Source: Streptomyces sp. A1136 | Lineage (GTDB): Bacteria; Actinomycetota; Actinomycetes; Streptomycetales; Streptomycetaceae | Direction of reading: 5' to 3' | DNA: 64,000 nt | Assembly: GCF_004795055.1 (NCBI RefSeq) | Contig: NZ_SSBJ01000027.1 | Span: 52,576-116,575 of the forward strand | Shown: piece after piece, positions 7,470 to 16,327 of the stretch | Position numbering within the stretch: position 1 is the stretch's first letter | How the letters are laid out: each line of letters begins with the position of its first letter | Notes under the pieces: generated by a model | Told to the model about the DNA's origin: nothing | Database searches by the model: none | The model's input: the letters and a program-made list of their open reading frames with translations, nothing else | Made by a program: the position numbers and the translations under genes

Positions 7470-8613
7470 TCAGTAGGTCCGGCCGGCCCGGTGGACCACC
7501 CCGCTCGCCACCACCACCGTCTCGGCCACCATGCCCGGGATGCGTTCCGGGGCCACGGCCAGGATGTCCCGGGACAGCACCACGAAGTCGGCCGCCTTGC
7601 CCACGGTCAGCGAACCCCGCTCGTGCTGCGGGAAGTTGGCGTACGCCGAGCCCATCGTGTAGCCGTACGCCGCCGTCGCGACGTCCACCGTCTCGGCCGG
7701 CTGCCACGGCTCGCCGCCGCCCAGCGGGCGGCGGGTAACCGCCGTGTAGATGCCGATCATCGGATCCATCTCGGCCACGTTCCAGTCGCTCGAGAACGCC
7801 AGCACCGCGCCGGCCTCGTGCGGGCTCCGCATCGGCCAGGCCTTGTGCCAGCGGCCCTCGCCCACGTTCTCCGCCCAGTCCTGGCCGGGCCCGGCGATCT
7901 CCGGTGCGCAGTGCCTCGGCTGCACGCACGCCACCACGCCGAGCCCGGCGAAGCGCGGCACGTCCGCCGGGTCCAGGCATTCCACGTGCACGACCTGGTG
8001 ACGGGCGTCTCGCGGCCCGTTCACCGCACGGGCGTGCTCCACGGCGTCCAGGACCGTACGTATCCCCCGGTCGCCCGTGGCGTGCACGAAGCACCGGAAC
8101 CCGCGCGCGTCCAGCCGGGCCAGCAGCTCCGCGAACTCCTCCGCCGGGTAGAAGGTCTCGCCCCGGTGCGCACCGCAGCCGGTGTACGGCTCCAACAGCG
8201 CGGCCGTGCGCGGATCGACCACATCGTCGATGTACAGCTTGAGCGGCCCCACCCGCAGCCGGTCCCCCGCGTACCTCCGGGCCGCCGCCGCGAACGCGTC
8301 GAGTTCCTCCTCGGTGGTGCCGCGCGGGTGGAACAGCGCCGCCACTGTCCGCGAACGCAGCCGGCCCTCGGCGCGGGCCCGCTCGTACAGTTCCAGGTCG
8401 TCCAGGGAGTTCTGCGGTTCCACCACGGTGGTGATGCCGAAGCCGATCGTGTCGTCCAGGCTCTTGACCAGCCGACCGTACTGCCGGTCCGGCGAGGCCC
8501 ATGGCACCCCGAGTTCGCGCAGTGCCCGGTGGCCGTCACGGGAGAGTCCCTTAGTGACGAAGTCCTTGACGAAGCCCGTGGGTTCGCCGCTCTCCGGGTC
8601 GACCGCCGCGAAC
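7470..8613 (-). pseudogene. YtcJ-like amidohydrolase, N-terminus deleted
   Basis: About 380 codons match the C-terminal two-thirds of the Amidohydro_3/YtcJ family. FVHATGDRGIRTVLDAVEHA is a metal-site region. GLGVVACVQPRHCA, AFSSDWNVAEMDPMIGIYTA (catalytic Asp region) and GSLTVGKAADFVVLSRD follow. Family members have ~530 residues and an N-terminal HxH metal site; here similarity stops at about FAAVDPESGEPTG. Beyond that the frame stays open only because it runs antisense through the TetR remnant. The missing HxH site means the product should be inactive. Confidence 0.75.
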
Positions 8614-9062
8614 TTCGGCAGCAAGCACCGGCTGCTGCCGGCCGCGCTGCGTTGGAGCGAGACCAACTCGCCATGGAGAGAGTCCGGTTGCTGGAACGCA
8701 GGGTCACCGCGCACCGCAAGCTCGCGCTGTTCCTGGAGCTCTACCTGCCGCGCGGTCCCCGCGATCCGCGGTGGACCCTGTGGATCGAGCTGTGGGCCCG
8801 CATCCCCTCCAACGAGGACCTGCGCGCCGCCCAGCAGGAAATGGACGACGGCTGGCAGCGGGACCTGGAGACCTTGCTCGCCAAAGGCGTGGACCAGGGA
8901 CGTTTCGCCGCCGACCTGGACGTGCCCGCTCACGCGTCGGAGCCGCTCGCGCTACTGGACGGACTGAGCACACGAGTGGTGCTCGGACAGCGCGGCGCCG
9001 ACCGCGCCGCCTCGCTGAAGCACGCCACCTCGGCGGCGACCCGTCTCATCCCGCACGCCTGA
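8614..9062 (+). pseudogene. TetR-family regulator remnant (C-terminal part)
   Basis: FGSKHRLLPAALRWSE is the end of a TetR helix-turn-helix (normally YHHFGSKEALLLAAL). After a frameshift near 8655-8670 the ligand-binding half continues in another frame: AMERVRLLERRVTAHRKLAL, LELYLPRGPRDPRWTLWIEL and the rest to the stop at 9062. The first ~40 residues of the DNA-binding domain are absent. It is transcribed away from the amidohydrolase remnant, so one deletion probably removed both 5' ends and the shared promoter region. Confidence 0.7.
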
Positions 9063-9552
9063 AGGCCGGTCAGGGAGCGTCCCGTTCGGCCTCGGACCCA
9101 CCCCCCGGGCACCCGACACCCTCGCCACGCGGAAGGCGACACCGACAACCGCCTACCGGTGACCGAACCAAGCAAAGCCCCGTCTCTGCGGCGCTGCGGC
9201 CCTGCGGCATGAACTCCCGGACGACGACACCCCCTTCGCAGCGCCGGACCTCAGCACGCGACGTGGCGCGCGGCTGCCTCGACTGACGACTGATCACAAC
9301 CAGCGGCGGAGGGATCGTGCAGGCCGATGCGACACTCGGTCCGACGTCAGGCGTAGCTCACCCCGGCCGCCGCCACGGTCCGGGAGAGCACGGCTCCCTC
9401 TGACATCAAGACCGTCTGTGAGATGCCGCGCGGCAAACCGGATATTAGACTTGAACCGCCATCAGTACGGCGTAGCGGCTCGACCGCTGCCCTGCGGGCT
9501 TCGAAGTCGTCACGCCTGACCGGCCGCACCCCCAGCGCCCAAGGCAGGTTGA
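9063..9552. other. Intergenic, no supported gene
   Basis: I see no gene with coherent codon bias and a family match here. A short minus-strand stretch near 9350-9430 (SEGAVLSRTVAAAGVSYA before a stop) is protein-like but too short to identify. It could be another decayed C-terminus. Confidence 0.4.
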
Positions 9553-9882
9553 ATGATGAACCGGACACGTCGTCTTACAGCACTCACGCTTTTGCTCGCC
9601 CCCGCTCTCGCGGTGGGCCCCACCCTCGGCGCCCATGCCTCGACCACCACGGCCCCCGCAGCCGCGACGTGCAACGTCGAGGTGGACTCACTCGGCAAGT
9701 ACCACGTGTGGGGTCTGGGATTCCCTGCCGGCACGACGGTGACCTACTCCGGCTCCACCTCGGGCTCGGTCCCGATCGACAAGTCGGGAAGGTTCGACAT
9801 CGACGGTCTCGCCGGAAGCAAATACGTGGTCAAGACGGCAGACGGCAAGACCACGGTCGCCTGCACAGCGGTCCATCACTGA
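9553..9882 (+). CDS. Small secreted protein, unknown function
   Basis: This ~109-residue protein has a clear signal peptide (MMNRTRRLTALTLLLAPALA, cleavage near AHAST). The mature domain of ~75 residues has two cysteines (ATCNVEVDSLGKYHVWG and VACTAVHH) and beta-rich Gly/Thr sequence (GFPAGTTVTYSGSTSG), like a single small Ig-like fold. ATG occurs at 9553 and 9556; AGG at 9546-9548 allows either. Function is unknown. A cell-surface or extracellular role is inferred from the signal peptide only. Confidence 0.65.
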   Translation: MMNRTRRLTALTLLLAPALAVGPTLGAHASTTTAPAAATCNVEVDSLGKYHVWGLGFPAGTTVTYSGSTSGSVPIDKSGRFDIDGLAGSKYVVKTADGKTTVACTAVHH

Positions 9883-10115
9883 GGCCTCACGAACGACCGA
9901 GGGCCAAGCGGAGAAAAATGAAGGTCACCCATCCCGGCGATGACCCACGTACTGACCACCCACCGCCGGAGCAATCGCCCTCGCAGGGTCCCATCGCAGA
10001 ACCGACGTCGGGCAAGTCCTGCGGGTCAGCCCCGGGCGGCCGCTCGTCGGCTCTGAGCGCCGCCTGAAGCGCGGGCGTCCCCACGGAGCGGGCCGCAGGC
10101 AGGCCGGCGACGGTC

Positions 10116-10646
10116 CTACGGAGTGGGAGTCGCCGGTTCCGTCGGCGCGGGTGCCACGGACGGCTGCGGAACCGGCGGGCGGCAGGCGATCCGGGGATCA
10201 CCTTCCTCCGCGCGCGGCCAGTACCGCCCTTCGAGCGCCTCGGCGCTGCGGTTGAGCCGGACCAGGACGTCCTCCAGCTCCCGCACCTCCTCAGGGGACC
10301 AGTCGGCGACCACCCGGGCCAGGCAGGACCGGTTGACCTCACGGTCGCCGGCGAGCCGGCGTGCGCCTTCGGCGGTGATGCGCAGCTTGCGGGCCATGCC
10401 GCCGTCCGGGTCGGCGACACGCTCGGCCAATCCGCAGCGCAACAATGCCGCCGTCTGGCGGTTCACGGTCGAGGTATCGAGCCCGAAGGCCTCTGCCAGT
10501 TGCCCTATGGACATGGGACCTTGGGTGTCGATCCGGCTGAGCAGCAGGTACGCCGAACGCTCCAGGCGTTCGGGGTCGCGCTCGCGGCGGGCGAGCACCT
10601 GGTGCCGCGAGAGCAGCATCAGCTCCCGCTCCAGTTTCTCCAGCAC
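10116..10646 (-). CDS. MarR-family transcriptional regulator
   Basis: This 176-residue winged-helix regulator contains PMSIGQLAEAFGLDTSTVNR followed by QTAALLRCGLAERVADPDG (recognition helix and start of the wing) and KLRITAEGARRLAG. The last ~25 residues are Pro-rich and atypical. The GTG at 10646 is chosen because GGAGG lies four bases upstream. It diverges from the flavin oxidoreductase gene, and a perfect inverted repeat lies between them. It therefore probably represses itself and the oxidoreductase until an electrophile or phenolic ligand binds, as for other MarR/OYE pairs. Confidence 0.9.
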   Translation of the reverse strand: MLEKLERELMLLSRHQVLARRERDPERLERSAYLLLSRIDTQGPMSIGQLAEAFGLDTSTVNRQTAALLRCGLAERVADPDGGMARKLRITAEGARRLAGDREVNRSCLARVVADWSPEEVRELEDVLVRLNRSAEALEGRYWPRAEEGDPRIACRPPVPQPSVAPAPTEPATPTP

Positions 10647-10767
10647 TGCGCCTCCTGCTCCTTCCGGCGCTCCATTATCGCGGACCAGTGGACCGGAGGA
10701 CCAGCACACCTCCAAGGGGCCGGCTACGGAGGGTGCCGCACGAGAACCGGGCGCCATATGCATGATA

Positions 10768-10785
10768 CATAGTATGTGTACTATG
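10768..10785. promoter_or_regulatory. Probable MarR operator
   Basis: CATAGTA-TGTG-TACTATG is a perfect 7-bp inverted repeat with a 4-base centre. It lies in the 189-bp space between the divergent MarR and oxidoreductase genes, in an AT-rich pocket. Size and position suit a MarR dimer site overlapping both promoters. Confidence 0.65.
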
Positions 10786-10835
10786 CACTCCTGGTTGTCA
10801 CCCCGACGAGCCACAGCCTCACCCGGAGGACCCGC

Positions 10836-11966
10836 ATGACCGTCACCACGACCACCGCCTCCCGAGCGGCCGAGATCCTTTCCCGGCCCGTCACGCTGAA
10901 CGGCCTGACCGTCCCCAACCGCATCGCGATGGCCCCGATGACGCGGATGTTCTCCCCCGGGGGCGTGCCGGGCGAGGACGTACAGGCGTACTACGCCAGC
11001 CGGGCCGCCGCGGGTGTCGGCTTGATCGTCACCGAGGGCACCTACGTCGGTCACGAGTCCGCCGGGCAGAGCGACCGGGTACCGCGGTTCCACGGCGAGG
11101 ACCAGCTGGCGGGGTGGGCGAAGGTCGCCGCGGCCGTACACGAGGCGGGCGGCACGATCGTGCCTCAGCTGTGGCACATAGGCATGGTGCGCAAGCAGGG
11201 CGAGGCCCCGTACGCCGACGCGCCCGCCGTCGGCCCCTCCGGCATCCGCGTCGACGGAACCGAGGGAACCGGCAAGGCGATGACCCGCGCCGACCTCGAC
11301 GACGTCATCGGCGCGTTCGCCGACGCCGCCGCGGACGCCGAGCGGATCGGCTTCGACGGCATCGAACTGCACGGCGCCCACGGCTACCTGCTCGACCAGT
11401 TCCTGTGGGAGCGGACCAACCGCCGCACCGACGCGTACGGCGGCGACGCGGTGGCCCGCACGAAGTTCGCCGCGGAGATCGTCGCGGCGGTCCGCGAGCG
11501 CGTCTCGGCCGACTTCCCGGTGATCTTCCGTTACTCGCAATGGAAGCAGGAGGCCTACGACGCAAGGCTCGCGCAGACCCCTGAGGAGCTGGAGGCGATC
11601 CTGGCCCCGCTGACGGCGGCGGGCGTCGACGCGTTCCACGCGTCCACCCGACGCTACTGGCTTCCGGAGTTCGAGGGCTCGGACCTGAACCTGGCGGGAT
11701 GGACCAAGAAGCTCACGGGCCGGCCGACCATCACCGTCGGCTCGGTCGGCCTCGACGGCGACTTCATCCGCTCCTTCGCCGGCGAGGGTGCGGCCCTCGG
11801 TGACATCGACAACCTCCTGGACCGCATGGAACGCGACGAGTTCGACATGGTCGCCGTCGGCCGGGCGCTGCTCCAGGACCCGCAGTGGGCGGCGAAGGTC
11901 CTCGGCGACCGCTTCGACGAGCTGAAGCCGTACGACGCGGCGGCGCTCAAGTCGCTCAGCCGGTAG
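10836..11966 (+). CDS. Old Yellow Enzyme family alkene reductase
   Basis: This 376-residue FMN-dependent NAD(P)H:flavin oxidoreductase is a TIM barrel that reduces activated C=C bonds. Diagnostic stretches are NGLTVPNRIAMAPMTRMFSP at the N-terminus, PQLWHIG, and GIELHGAHGYLLDQFLW with ERTNRRTDAYGG (active-site loop). GRPTITVGSVGLDG and DMVAVGRALLQDPQWA form the FMN phosphate-binding end. ATG 10836 follows GGAGGA by five bases. It is divergent from the MarR gene, which likely controls it. A hairpin terminator follows. Confidence 0.94.
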   Translation: MTVTTTTASRAAEILSRPVTLNGLTVPNRIAMAPMTRMFSPGGVPGEDVQAYYASRAAAGVGLIVTEGTYVGHESAGQSDRVPRFHGEDQLAGWAKVAAAVHEAGGTIVPQLWHIGMVRKQGEAPYADAPAVGPSGIRVDGTEGTGKAMTRADLDDVIGAFADAAADAERIGFDGIELHGAHGYLLDQFLWERTNRRTDAYGGDAVARTKFAAEIVAAVRERVSADFPVIFRYSQWKQEAYDARLAQTPEELEAILAPLTAAGVDAFHASTRRYWLPEFEGSDLNLAGWTKKLTGRPTITVGSVGLDGDFIRSFAGEGAALGDIDNLLDRMERDEFDMVAVGRALLQDPQWAAKVLGDRFDELKPYDAAALKSLSR

Positions 11967-12009
11967 CCGGTAGCCGCTTCGGCCTATCGGCAGCCGACGG
12001 CCGGTCCGT

Positions 12010-12051
12010 GAACGCCCCGCGACGTCAATCCGCCGACGTCACGGGGCGTTC
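12010..12051 (+). terminator. Terminator after alkene reductase
   Basis: A 17-bp stem with one mismatch (GAACGCCCCGCGACGTC with its partner) and an 8-base loop begins 43 bases after the oxidoreductase stop. Confidence 0.65.
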
Positions 12052-12939
12052 GCGCTCCGTTCCACCCTGTACGGGATCCTCTTTCGGACGAACCCGGCCG
12101 GCCCCGGGTACCGGCATGGGATTCCATCCGCGCCGGAGCGGGTCCCGATGCATGCTCATGGTTGACCGAAAGGCCTTCGGCCGCTGCATCGTGTGCCGCG
12201 AACACACATGCACCGGCCGCTCGTTGAAGGGCCTACGAGGCGCACGCCGGCCGGATGCGACGCCAGTGCGGAAGACTTCGCCAACACCGCTCCGCCGGTG
12301 GTGTTCAGCACCCAGGCGGTCGGATTCGTGGAGCTGAAGACACCTCGGGAACTGCAGGCCTGGGAGGAGGCCCTCCGGACCACCACCGGTCTGGAGATCT
12401 CGGCCGACAGCCTGGCCGGCCACGCCTGTGAGACGCGGTGACCTGGCACCTGTCCGGAACGCCGGTGGCGCCGGGCGCGGGCTGATCGGCAACTCACCAT
12501 GTCCGCAGGATCCGACGACGCGGGTCTCGGCGCGCAGCAGGTCAGCCCTGGAACCGCGCACCGGCGAGCCGCTGACCGAGCACTTCGCCGACTACCTGAT
12601 CACGACGGCCGCGACTCGGATCAGGCCGGATGACCGTCTCGGCCTGGGCGGTCGTCTTCACCGGAGCACCGAGAAGGCCGCCCTCTACAGGGCGGCTGCC
12701 ACCGGCGACTTTCCGGGCCGGTCACACTGTCCCACGAGGGCTCGCAAAGCCCCTGTCACCGACCCAGCGAACACGAACGAAGGCCGATGGGGCGAGGTCG
12801 AGTACGAGCGCGGCGCCGTACCGGCAGCCGGGCGCCGAAAGGCGAGGGCCGACCCTGTGAAGGAGCGGGCGCTCGGTCCGAGGAACGCAGTGCCGGTGGC
12901 CGGGGAATCGCGGACCCCGGGACTGGCGTTACCCACCGT
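12052..12939. other. Long gene-poor stretch
   Basis: I see no confidently coding gene. A plus-strand segment at 12193-12441 (ending VVFSTQAVGFVELKTPREL and further) and one near 12560-12640 (PLTEHFADYLITTAATRI) are protein-like but match no family I recognise and lack start signals. They look like debris of decayed genes. Confidence 0.4.
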
Positions 12940-13344
12940 ATGGCCGATACACCCCCGCACGGACACGATGGGTCGACCGTCGCGACGGCACGCGCGCGTC
13001 TGGCGGCCGACCGCGCCGACACCCTTGCGCGGGCGGCCGCGCTGAGCCGTGATTTCGACGGGATCGTCGCGGCCAACGCCTTGGTCGCGGTGGACGACGA
13101 GCACGACCCCGAGGGGGGCAGCACCGCCTTCGAGCGAGCCCATGTGGCCGCCCTGATGGCGCGGGCAAGCGAGCACCTGAAAGAACTGGACCGAGCACTG
13201 GAGCGACTCGAACTGGGACAGTACGGACGGTGCGAAGTCTGCGGCGGGACCATTCCGCCCGAACGCCTGGAGATCCGTCCGGCTGCCACCACCTGTGTGC
13301 GCTGCGCCGAGTCCAACCCCCGCCGAGCGCCGCGCCCCGCGTGA
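12940..13344 (+). CDS. DksA/TraR zinc-finger protein
   Basis: This 134-residue protein has an N-terminal helical hairpin (about 15-95) and a C-terminal DksA/TraR zinc finger, RCEVCGGTIPPERLEIRP with TTCVRC supplying C-x2-C and C-x2-C. In proteobacteria DksA enters the RNA polymerase secondary channel. The actinobacterial small members are poorly characterised, but the coiled-coil plus finger is the same plan. ATG 12940 gives the usual family length; longer upstream starts add Arg/Gly-rich sequence without family character. There is no clear ribosome-binding site. Confidence 0.82.
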   Translation: MADTPPHGHDGSTVATARARLAADRADTLARAAALSRDFDGIVAANALVAVDDEHDPEGGSTAFERAHVAALMARASEHLKELDRALERLELGQYGRCEVCGGTIPPERLEIRPAATTCVRCAESNPRRAPRPA

Positions 13345-13563
13345 CGCCGGCCGCTGTCCGGCGGCCGGGCGCCGGTGCTGCCGGAGCATGGGCGGCATGG
13401 CGCCGGAGGGTGAGGGCCCGGACTGTGCGGACGGCGGCGGCGTGGGCGATGTGGTCCCCGTCCATCGGCTCGGCGTCCGCAGCGCTGAGGACGCGGAGGA
13501 CTTCCCGGAGTTCCGCCAGAGCCCAGTGGCCGGGGTTGGTGATCGCCTCGACGAGGGAAATCG
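13345..13563 (-). other. Possible coding fragment
   Basis: The minus strand reads LVEAITNPGHWALAELREVL, then RVLSAADAEPMDGDHIAHAA and further with very high GC at third positions. It has no start codon with a ribosome-binding site, and the frame runs on antisense into the DksA-like gene. It lies just downstream of the ABM-like gene and could be a decayed downstream cistron. No family recognised. Confidence 0.25.
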
Positions 13564-13848
13564 CTACGCGGAGGCCACGACCTCGCCGGCTGTGACCTGG
13601 GGAGGTCGAGGCAGGAGGGAAGCGAGGTTGTCGCGCACGAATTGCGCCGCCCGCTCGATCGATTCCTCGGCGCCGGCACGGTCCTGGAAGATGCTGGTCG
13701 AGAGCATCACCCCGCCTCCGGCATCGACCCAGTAGTAGGCCACGAATCCGGGGACCTCGCGTACGAGCGGCAGGAATCCCTCGTTGACGAGACGTCCCGC
13801 CTCGGCAGAATCGGTCACCCCTTCATATCGCCGGACTGCTACATACAT
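13564..13848 (-). CDS. Small ABM-like (dimeric alpha-beta barrel) protein
   Basis: This 94-residue protein starts MYVAVRRYEGVTDSAEAGRL. With EGFLPLVREVPGFVAYYWVD and GGGVMLSTSIFQDRAGAEES, it matches the small dimeric alpha/beta-barrel proteins found across Streptomyces (antibiotic-biosynthesis-monooxygenase-like fold). Some members are heme- or quinone-active; here no catalytic residue can be assigned. AGGAGATCAACC precedes the ATG at 13848, a good ribosome-binding site. Confidence 0.75.
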   Translation of the reverse strand: MYVAVRRYEGVTDSAEAGRLVNEGFLPLVREVPGFVAYYWVDAGGGVMLSTSIFQDRAGAEESIERAAQFVRDNLASLLPRPPQVTAGEVVASA

Positions 13849-14457
13849 GGTTGATCTCCTCAACGGCTCTCGGTGTCGGCGTCGGCCTTGGCGTTGGCGT
13901 TCCGTCGGTTTCGTACCCCCGCGGTACCTGGTTGCCTCGCCAGGCGCCGGGCAACCACCGGAAGGGCCGCCCTCGGTCACGCGAACGGTGGCTTCCGTGC
14001 AGATTCCCGGACAACCCGAACAGGGCGGGTCAAAACCCCCGGCAAGGAACTCCCCGCCCCACGCGGACCCCCACGTGACCGGAAAGCCCTGATCCACACC
14101 ACGTCCACATGCCGGGCATCGATACCGAAACCATGCACGGCTGCGCACAATCACCTTGATCAACGACTCTGAGGAAGGACCTGTCATGCCCCGCTTCGCT
14201 CCTTCCCTCCCCGGGCGAAGCACCCCAGCGCCCCGGACGGCGCGGGGAGCTGCTCCCGCCACACGAGAAGGCGGGCGCACGGACCCCGTCGGCACGCGAG
14301 GAGCCAGGCAGTCGCTCGCCGGCGGCGCCCACACCCAGCCGCAGAAGAATCCGGCGTGTAGTGGACCACTAAACTGCCGAAGCGCCGCCGCACCCACATC
14401 CATGCTCTAGCACCCAGCCTGACCAGCGAGGATCCTCAGGCAACCGAGAGGCGAACC
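13849..14457. other. Intergenic region, no supported gene
   Basis: A low-complexity GGCGT-rich run lies near 13870-13905. A GGAAGGA ribosome-binding site stands before an ATG at 14186, but the ORF that follows has no coding character, as if the start of a lost gene. A 13-bp palindrome lies near 14360 (listed separately). Confidence 0.4.
14359..14371. promoter_or_regulatory. 13-bp palindrome upstream of HPF-like gene
   Basis: TAGTGG-A-CCACTA is a perfect inverted repeat 86 bases before the HPF-like start, in otherwise non-coding sequence. It could be an operator; the regulator is unknown. Confidence 0.35.
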
Positions 14458-14751
14458 ATGAACCACACGCTGCACGGAGACAACGTCGAGATCACCGACG
14501 CACTCCGTGATCTCGTCGGCGAGAAGCTGGCCCCGCTCGGGCAGGGCACCGACACCACCAGCGCTCGCGTGACCCTGAAGGTCGACGGCTCGATGCAGGC
14601 CGCCTCCGGCACCCTCCATGTGAACGGCCAGGACCTCACCACCATCACGGCAACGGCCTCGGACATGCACACGGCCATCGACCGACTCGGCAACAAGCTC
14701 TCCGCCCAGCTCAAAAGGCACAAGCAGAGGCAGCACGGACGTCTCCAATAA
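14458..14751 (+). CDS. Short HPF/YfiA-like ribosome hibernation protein
   Basis: This 97-residue single S30AE-domain protein opens with LHGDNVEITDALRDLVGEKL, followed by sequence like the beta-alpha-beta-beta-beta-alpha fold, with GTLHVNGQDLTTITATASDM and a basic C-terminus (KRHKQRQHGRLQ). It lacks the long C-terminal dimerisation domain of the main Streptomyces HPF, so it would be the short form that binds the 30S subunit. GAGGCGA lies just upstream of the ATG. In Streptomyces and mycobacteria such extra HPF paralogues often belong to hypoxia or stress regulons. Confidence 0.82.
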   Translation: MNHTLHGDNVEITDALRDLVGEKLAPLGQGTDTTSARVTLKVDGSMQAASGTLHVNGQDLTTITATASDMHTAIDRLGNKLSAQLKRHKQRQHGRLQ

Positions 14752-14991
14752 CCCAGACCCACGGCCCTGGCCGGCCGGCCCCCGACCACAGCGCCCGCGC
14801 ATCGCGAGGCCGGGTGGCCGGCGGTCCTCCGGTCAGCCGGCCGGGAGCGGGAACAGTTCGCCCTCGGAGCGGAAGGCCCGGTCCTCCGGCCTCGAAAAGA
14901 TGCCGTCAGGCCAAGGCCGCGTGGGTTACGGCCTGCGCCTGTGCGTGTCTCGGCGACGGGTCGCAGCAGACGTGGCGCACGTCAGATATCG

Positions 14992-15029
14992 CGAAGACGC
15001 CCGGCCGGGGTCCCGGCCGAGCGTCTTCG
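14992..15029 (-). terminator. Terminator after transglycosylase
   Basis: An 18-bp inverted repeat with one mismatch (CGAAGACGC-C-CGGCCGGG and partner) begins 20 bases beyond the stop of the transglycosylase gene on the minus strand. Confidence 0.65.
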
Positions 15030-15049
15030 AGTGTCTATCCGCTGGTGGC

Positions 15050-15454
15050 TTAGTACCAGTGGTTGGCCTGCCAGAAGTTCCAGGCGCCCACGGGGCTGCC
15101 GTAGCGGGAGTTCATGTAGTCCAGGCCCCACTTGATCTGGGTGGCCGGGTTCGTCTTCCAGTCGGAACCGGCAGAGGCCATCTTCGACCCCGGCAGGGCC
15201 TGGACCAGGCCGTACGCGCCGGAAGAGGCGTTCGTGGCGGTGTGGTCCCAGCCGCTCTCGTGGGAGATGATCTTGTCGAAGGCGGCGAACTGGGCCGGGT
15301 CCTTGATCATCTGGTGCGCGATCGCCTTGGCGCTCGTCGGGGCCGCCTGAGCGGGAACCGTGGCGAGCATGCTGCCGGCGACGCCCAGGGCGACGATGCT
15401 GCCGGCGAGGGTCTTCTTGGAAGCGGCGATGCGACGGATGACTGCGTTGGACAC
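15050..15454 (-). CDS. Small secreted lytic transglycosylase-like protein
   Basis: This 134-residue protein has a signal peptide (KKTLAGSIVALGVAGSMLAT, cleavage after AQAA) and a compact lysozyme-like domain. FDKIISHESGWDHTATNASS carries the likely catalytic Glu in HESGW. SGAYGLVQALPGSKMASAGS, QIKWGLDYMNSRYGSP and the end NFWQANHWY match the SLT/aggregation-promoting-factor group. It should cleave peptidoglycan outside the cell. The GTG at 15454 follows GGAAGG; a longer start would break the signal peptide. An extensively folded leader precedes it, so expression may be controlled after transcription initiation. Confidence 0.88.
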   Translation of the reverse strand: MSNAVIRRIAASKKTLAGSIVALGVAGSMLATVPAQAAPTSAKAIAHQMIKDPAQFAAFDKIISHESGWDHTATNASSGAYGLVQALPGSKMASAGSDWKTNPATQIKWGLDYMNSRYGSPVGAWNFWQANHWY

Positions 15455-15613
15455 GGACGAACCTTCCGAAGGGGACGAGGGCGGTCGCGGTGCATGCCGA
15501 AGGCATGCGTGAGCCACTCACGCGAAGGAGAGGGGTTCGTGGGCGGCGGGTGAAGCACCCGTGCCGCCCGGCGACATCAACCAGTTAGCCAGGCCCCCGC
15601 GGCCCTGGCAACG
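15455..15613 (-). promoter_or_regulatory. Highly structured 5' leader of transglycosylase gene
   Basis: Four consecutive inverted repeats fill the ~160 bases before the start. They are GCATGCC-GAA-GGCATGC (15492-15508), GCGTGAG-CCA-CTCACGC (15507-15523), a 12-bp arm hairpin (15541-15569) and GCCAGG with CCTGGC (15588-15609). The first two share two bases, so they compete. This suggests an RNA leader or attenuator. Streptomyces cell-wall hydrolase genes often carry c-di-AMP (ydaO) riboswitches, but I could not find that core here. Confidence 0.5.
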
Positions 15614-16141
15614 ACCGCTGCTACTAGGCACTTTCATAGTGAGGCCTTGGGGTCACTCATCGTCTCGTAGGCGTTCGCGCGGTCAACCCCGCCTCCGGCG
15701 GGACCGTCTCGAACCGCTTGGAACCGCTGCGACCACTACCCAGGTTCGTATGTGACGCGGGTCCTATGGGGCGAGTCACCACGGGAGCCCTCCGATCTCA
15801 CCCTACGTGTCTGCACGACCCCGTTCAGGGACGGAAACAGGCCCTGCACAGGGTGGCGTAGCGCCGCAGGTGGTGCCCGGAGGGCGTCCTGCCGTCCGGC
15901 GGGCATGCCGGGGCGCGTACGACCGTCAGGCTCGCGGTGCGGCCGACGGCTGTGTCGCCCGAGGGCAGCTCATATCGTTCGGCTGCCTTGATCTGCTCGC
16001 GCACCAAGCGGTGTACCGGGTCGAGCCGATGACCGGCCGCACCCAGGCCCCTGACGGCCGCGCGGGCCGCCGGATAGCGGGCCCTCGCCTCCCGTTAGGC
16101 TTTCCCGCCTGCGATGATGCGGAGCGAGGGGGCGCGGGAGC
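15614..16141. other. Intergenic, no supported gene
   Basis: This stretch holds the probable promoter region of the transglycosylase on the minus strand (TTGACC at about 15686-15691). A minus-strand ORF near 15825-16007 (HRLVREQIKAAERYELPSGD) is protein-like but unidentified. No recognised gene. Confidence 0.35.
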
Positions 16142-16327
16142 GTGAGCGGGACCGGTCAGATGCTGGCTTCGAAGTGGGACGCCGCGTACGGCGTCGTGGT
16201 GTTCATACGGGTCTTGCTCGGTCATCTGCCGACCTGGGCGAAGGTGACCATCTACGTGCTCCTGGGCGCCATGGCCCTCGGGGAGGGCTACCAGTGGTGG
16301 CGCGGGCGAAAGAAGGCCGTCCGATAG
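16142..16327 (+). CDS. Possible small membrane protein
   Basis: This 61-residue ORF contains one or two hydrophobic helices (YGVVVFIRVLLGHLP and KVTIYVLLGAMALGEGY) and a basic C-terminus (WWRGRKKAVR). GGGAG lies directly before the GTG; ATG 16160 is an alternative start. No family recognised. It is supported only by composition and topology. Confidence 0.4.
   Translation: MSGTGQMLASKWDAAYGVVVFIRVLLGHLPTWAKVTIYVLLGAMALGEGYQWWRGRKKAVR

Noticed and set aside
12193..12441. Possible 82-codon plus-strand gene
   Set aside because: The C-terminal half is protein-like but there is no ribosome-binding site, no family match, and the N-terminal half lacks coding character.
13870..13905. GGCGT-rich repetitive run
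   Set aside because: Short and imperfect; not a CRISPR, an iteron array or a coding repeat.
14186..14410. ORF after a good GGAAGGA ribosome-binding site
   Set aside because: The ~74 codons are Pro/Ala/Arg-rich with no structured segment; more likely the leftover start of a lost gene.
15455..15760. c-di-AMP (ydaO) riboswitch before the transglycosylase gene
   Set aside because: Expected from other Streptomyces wall hydrolases, but I could not align the conserved core of that riboswitch; only generic hairpins are visible.
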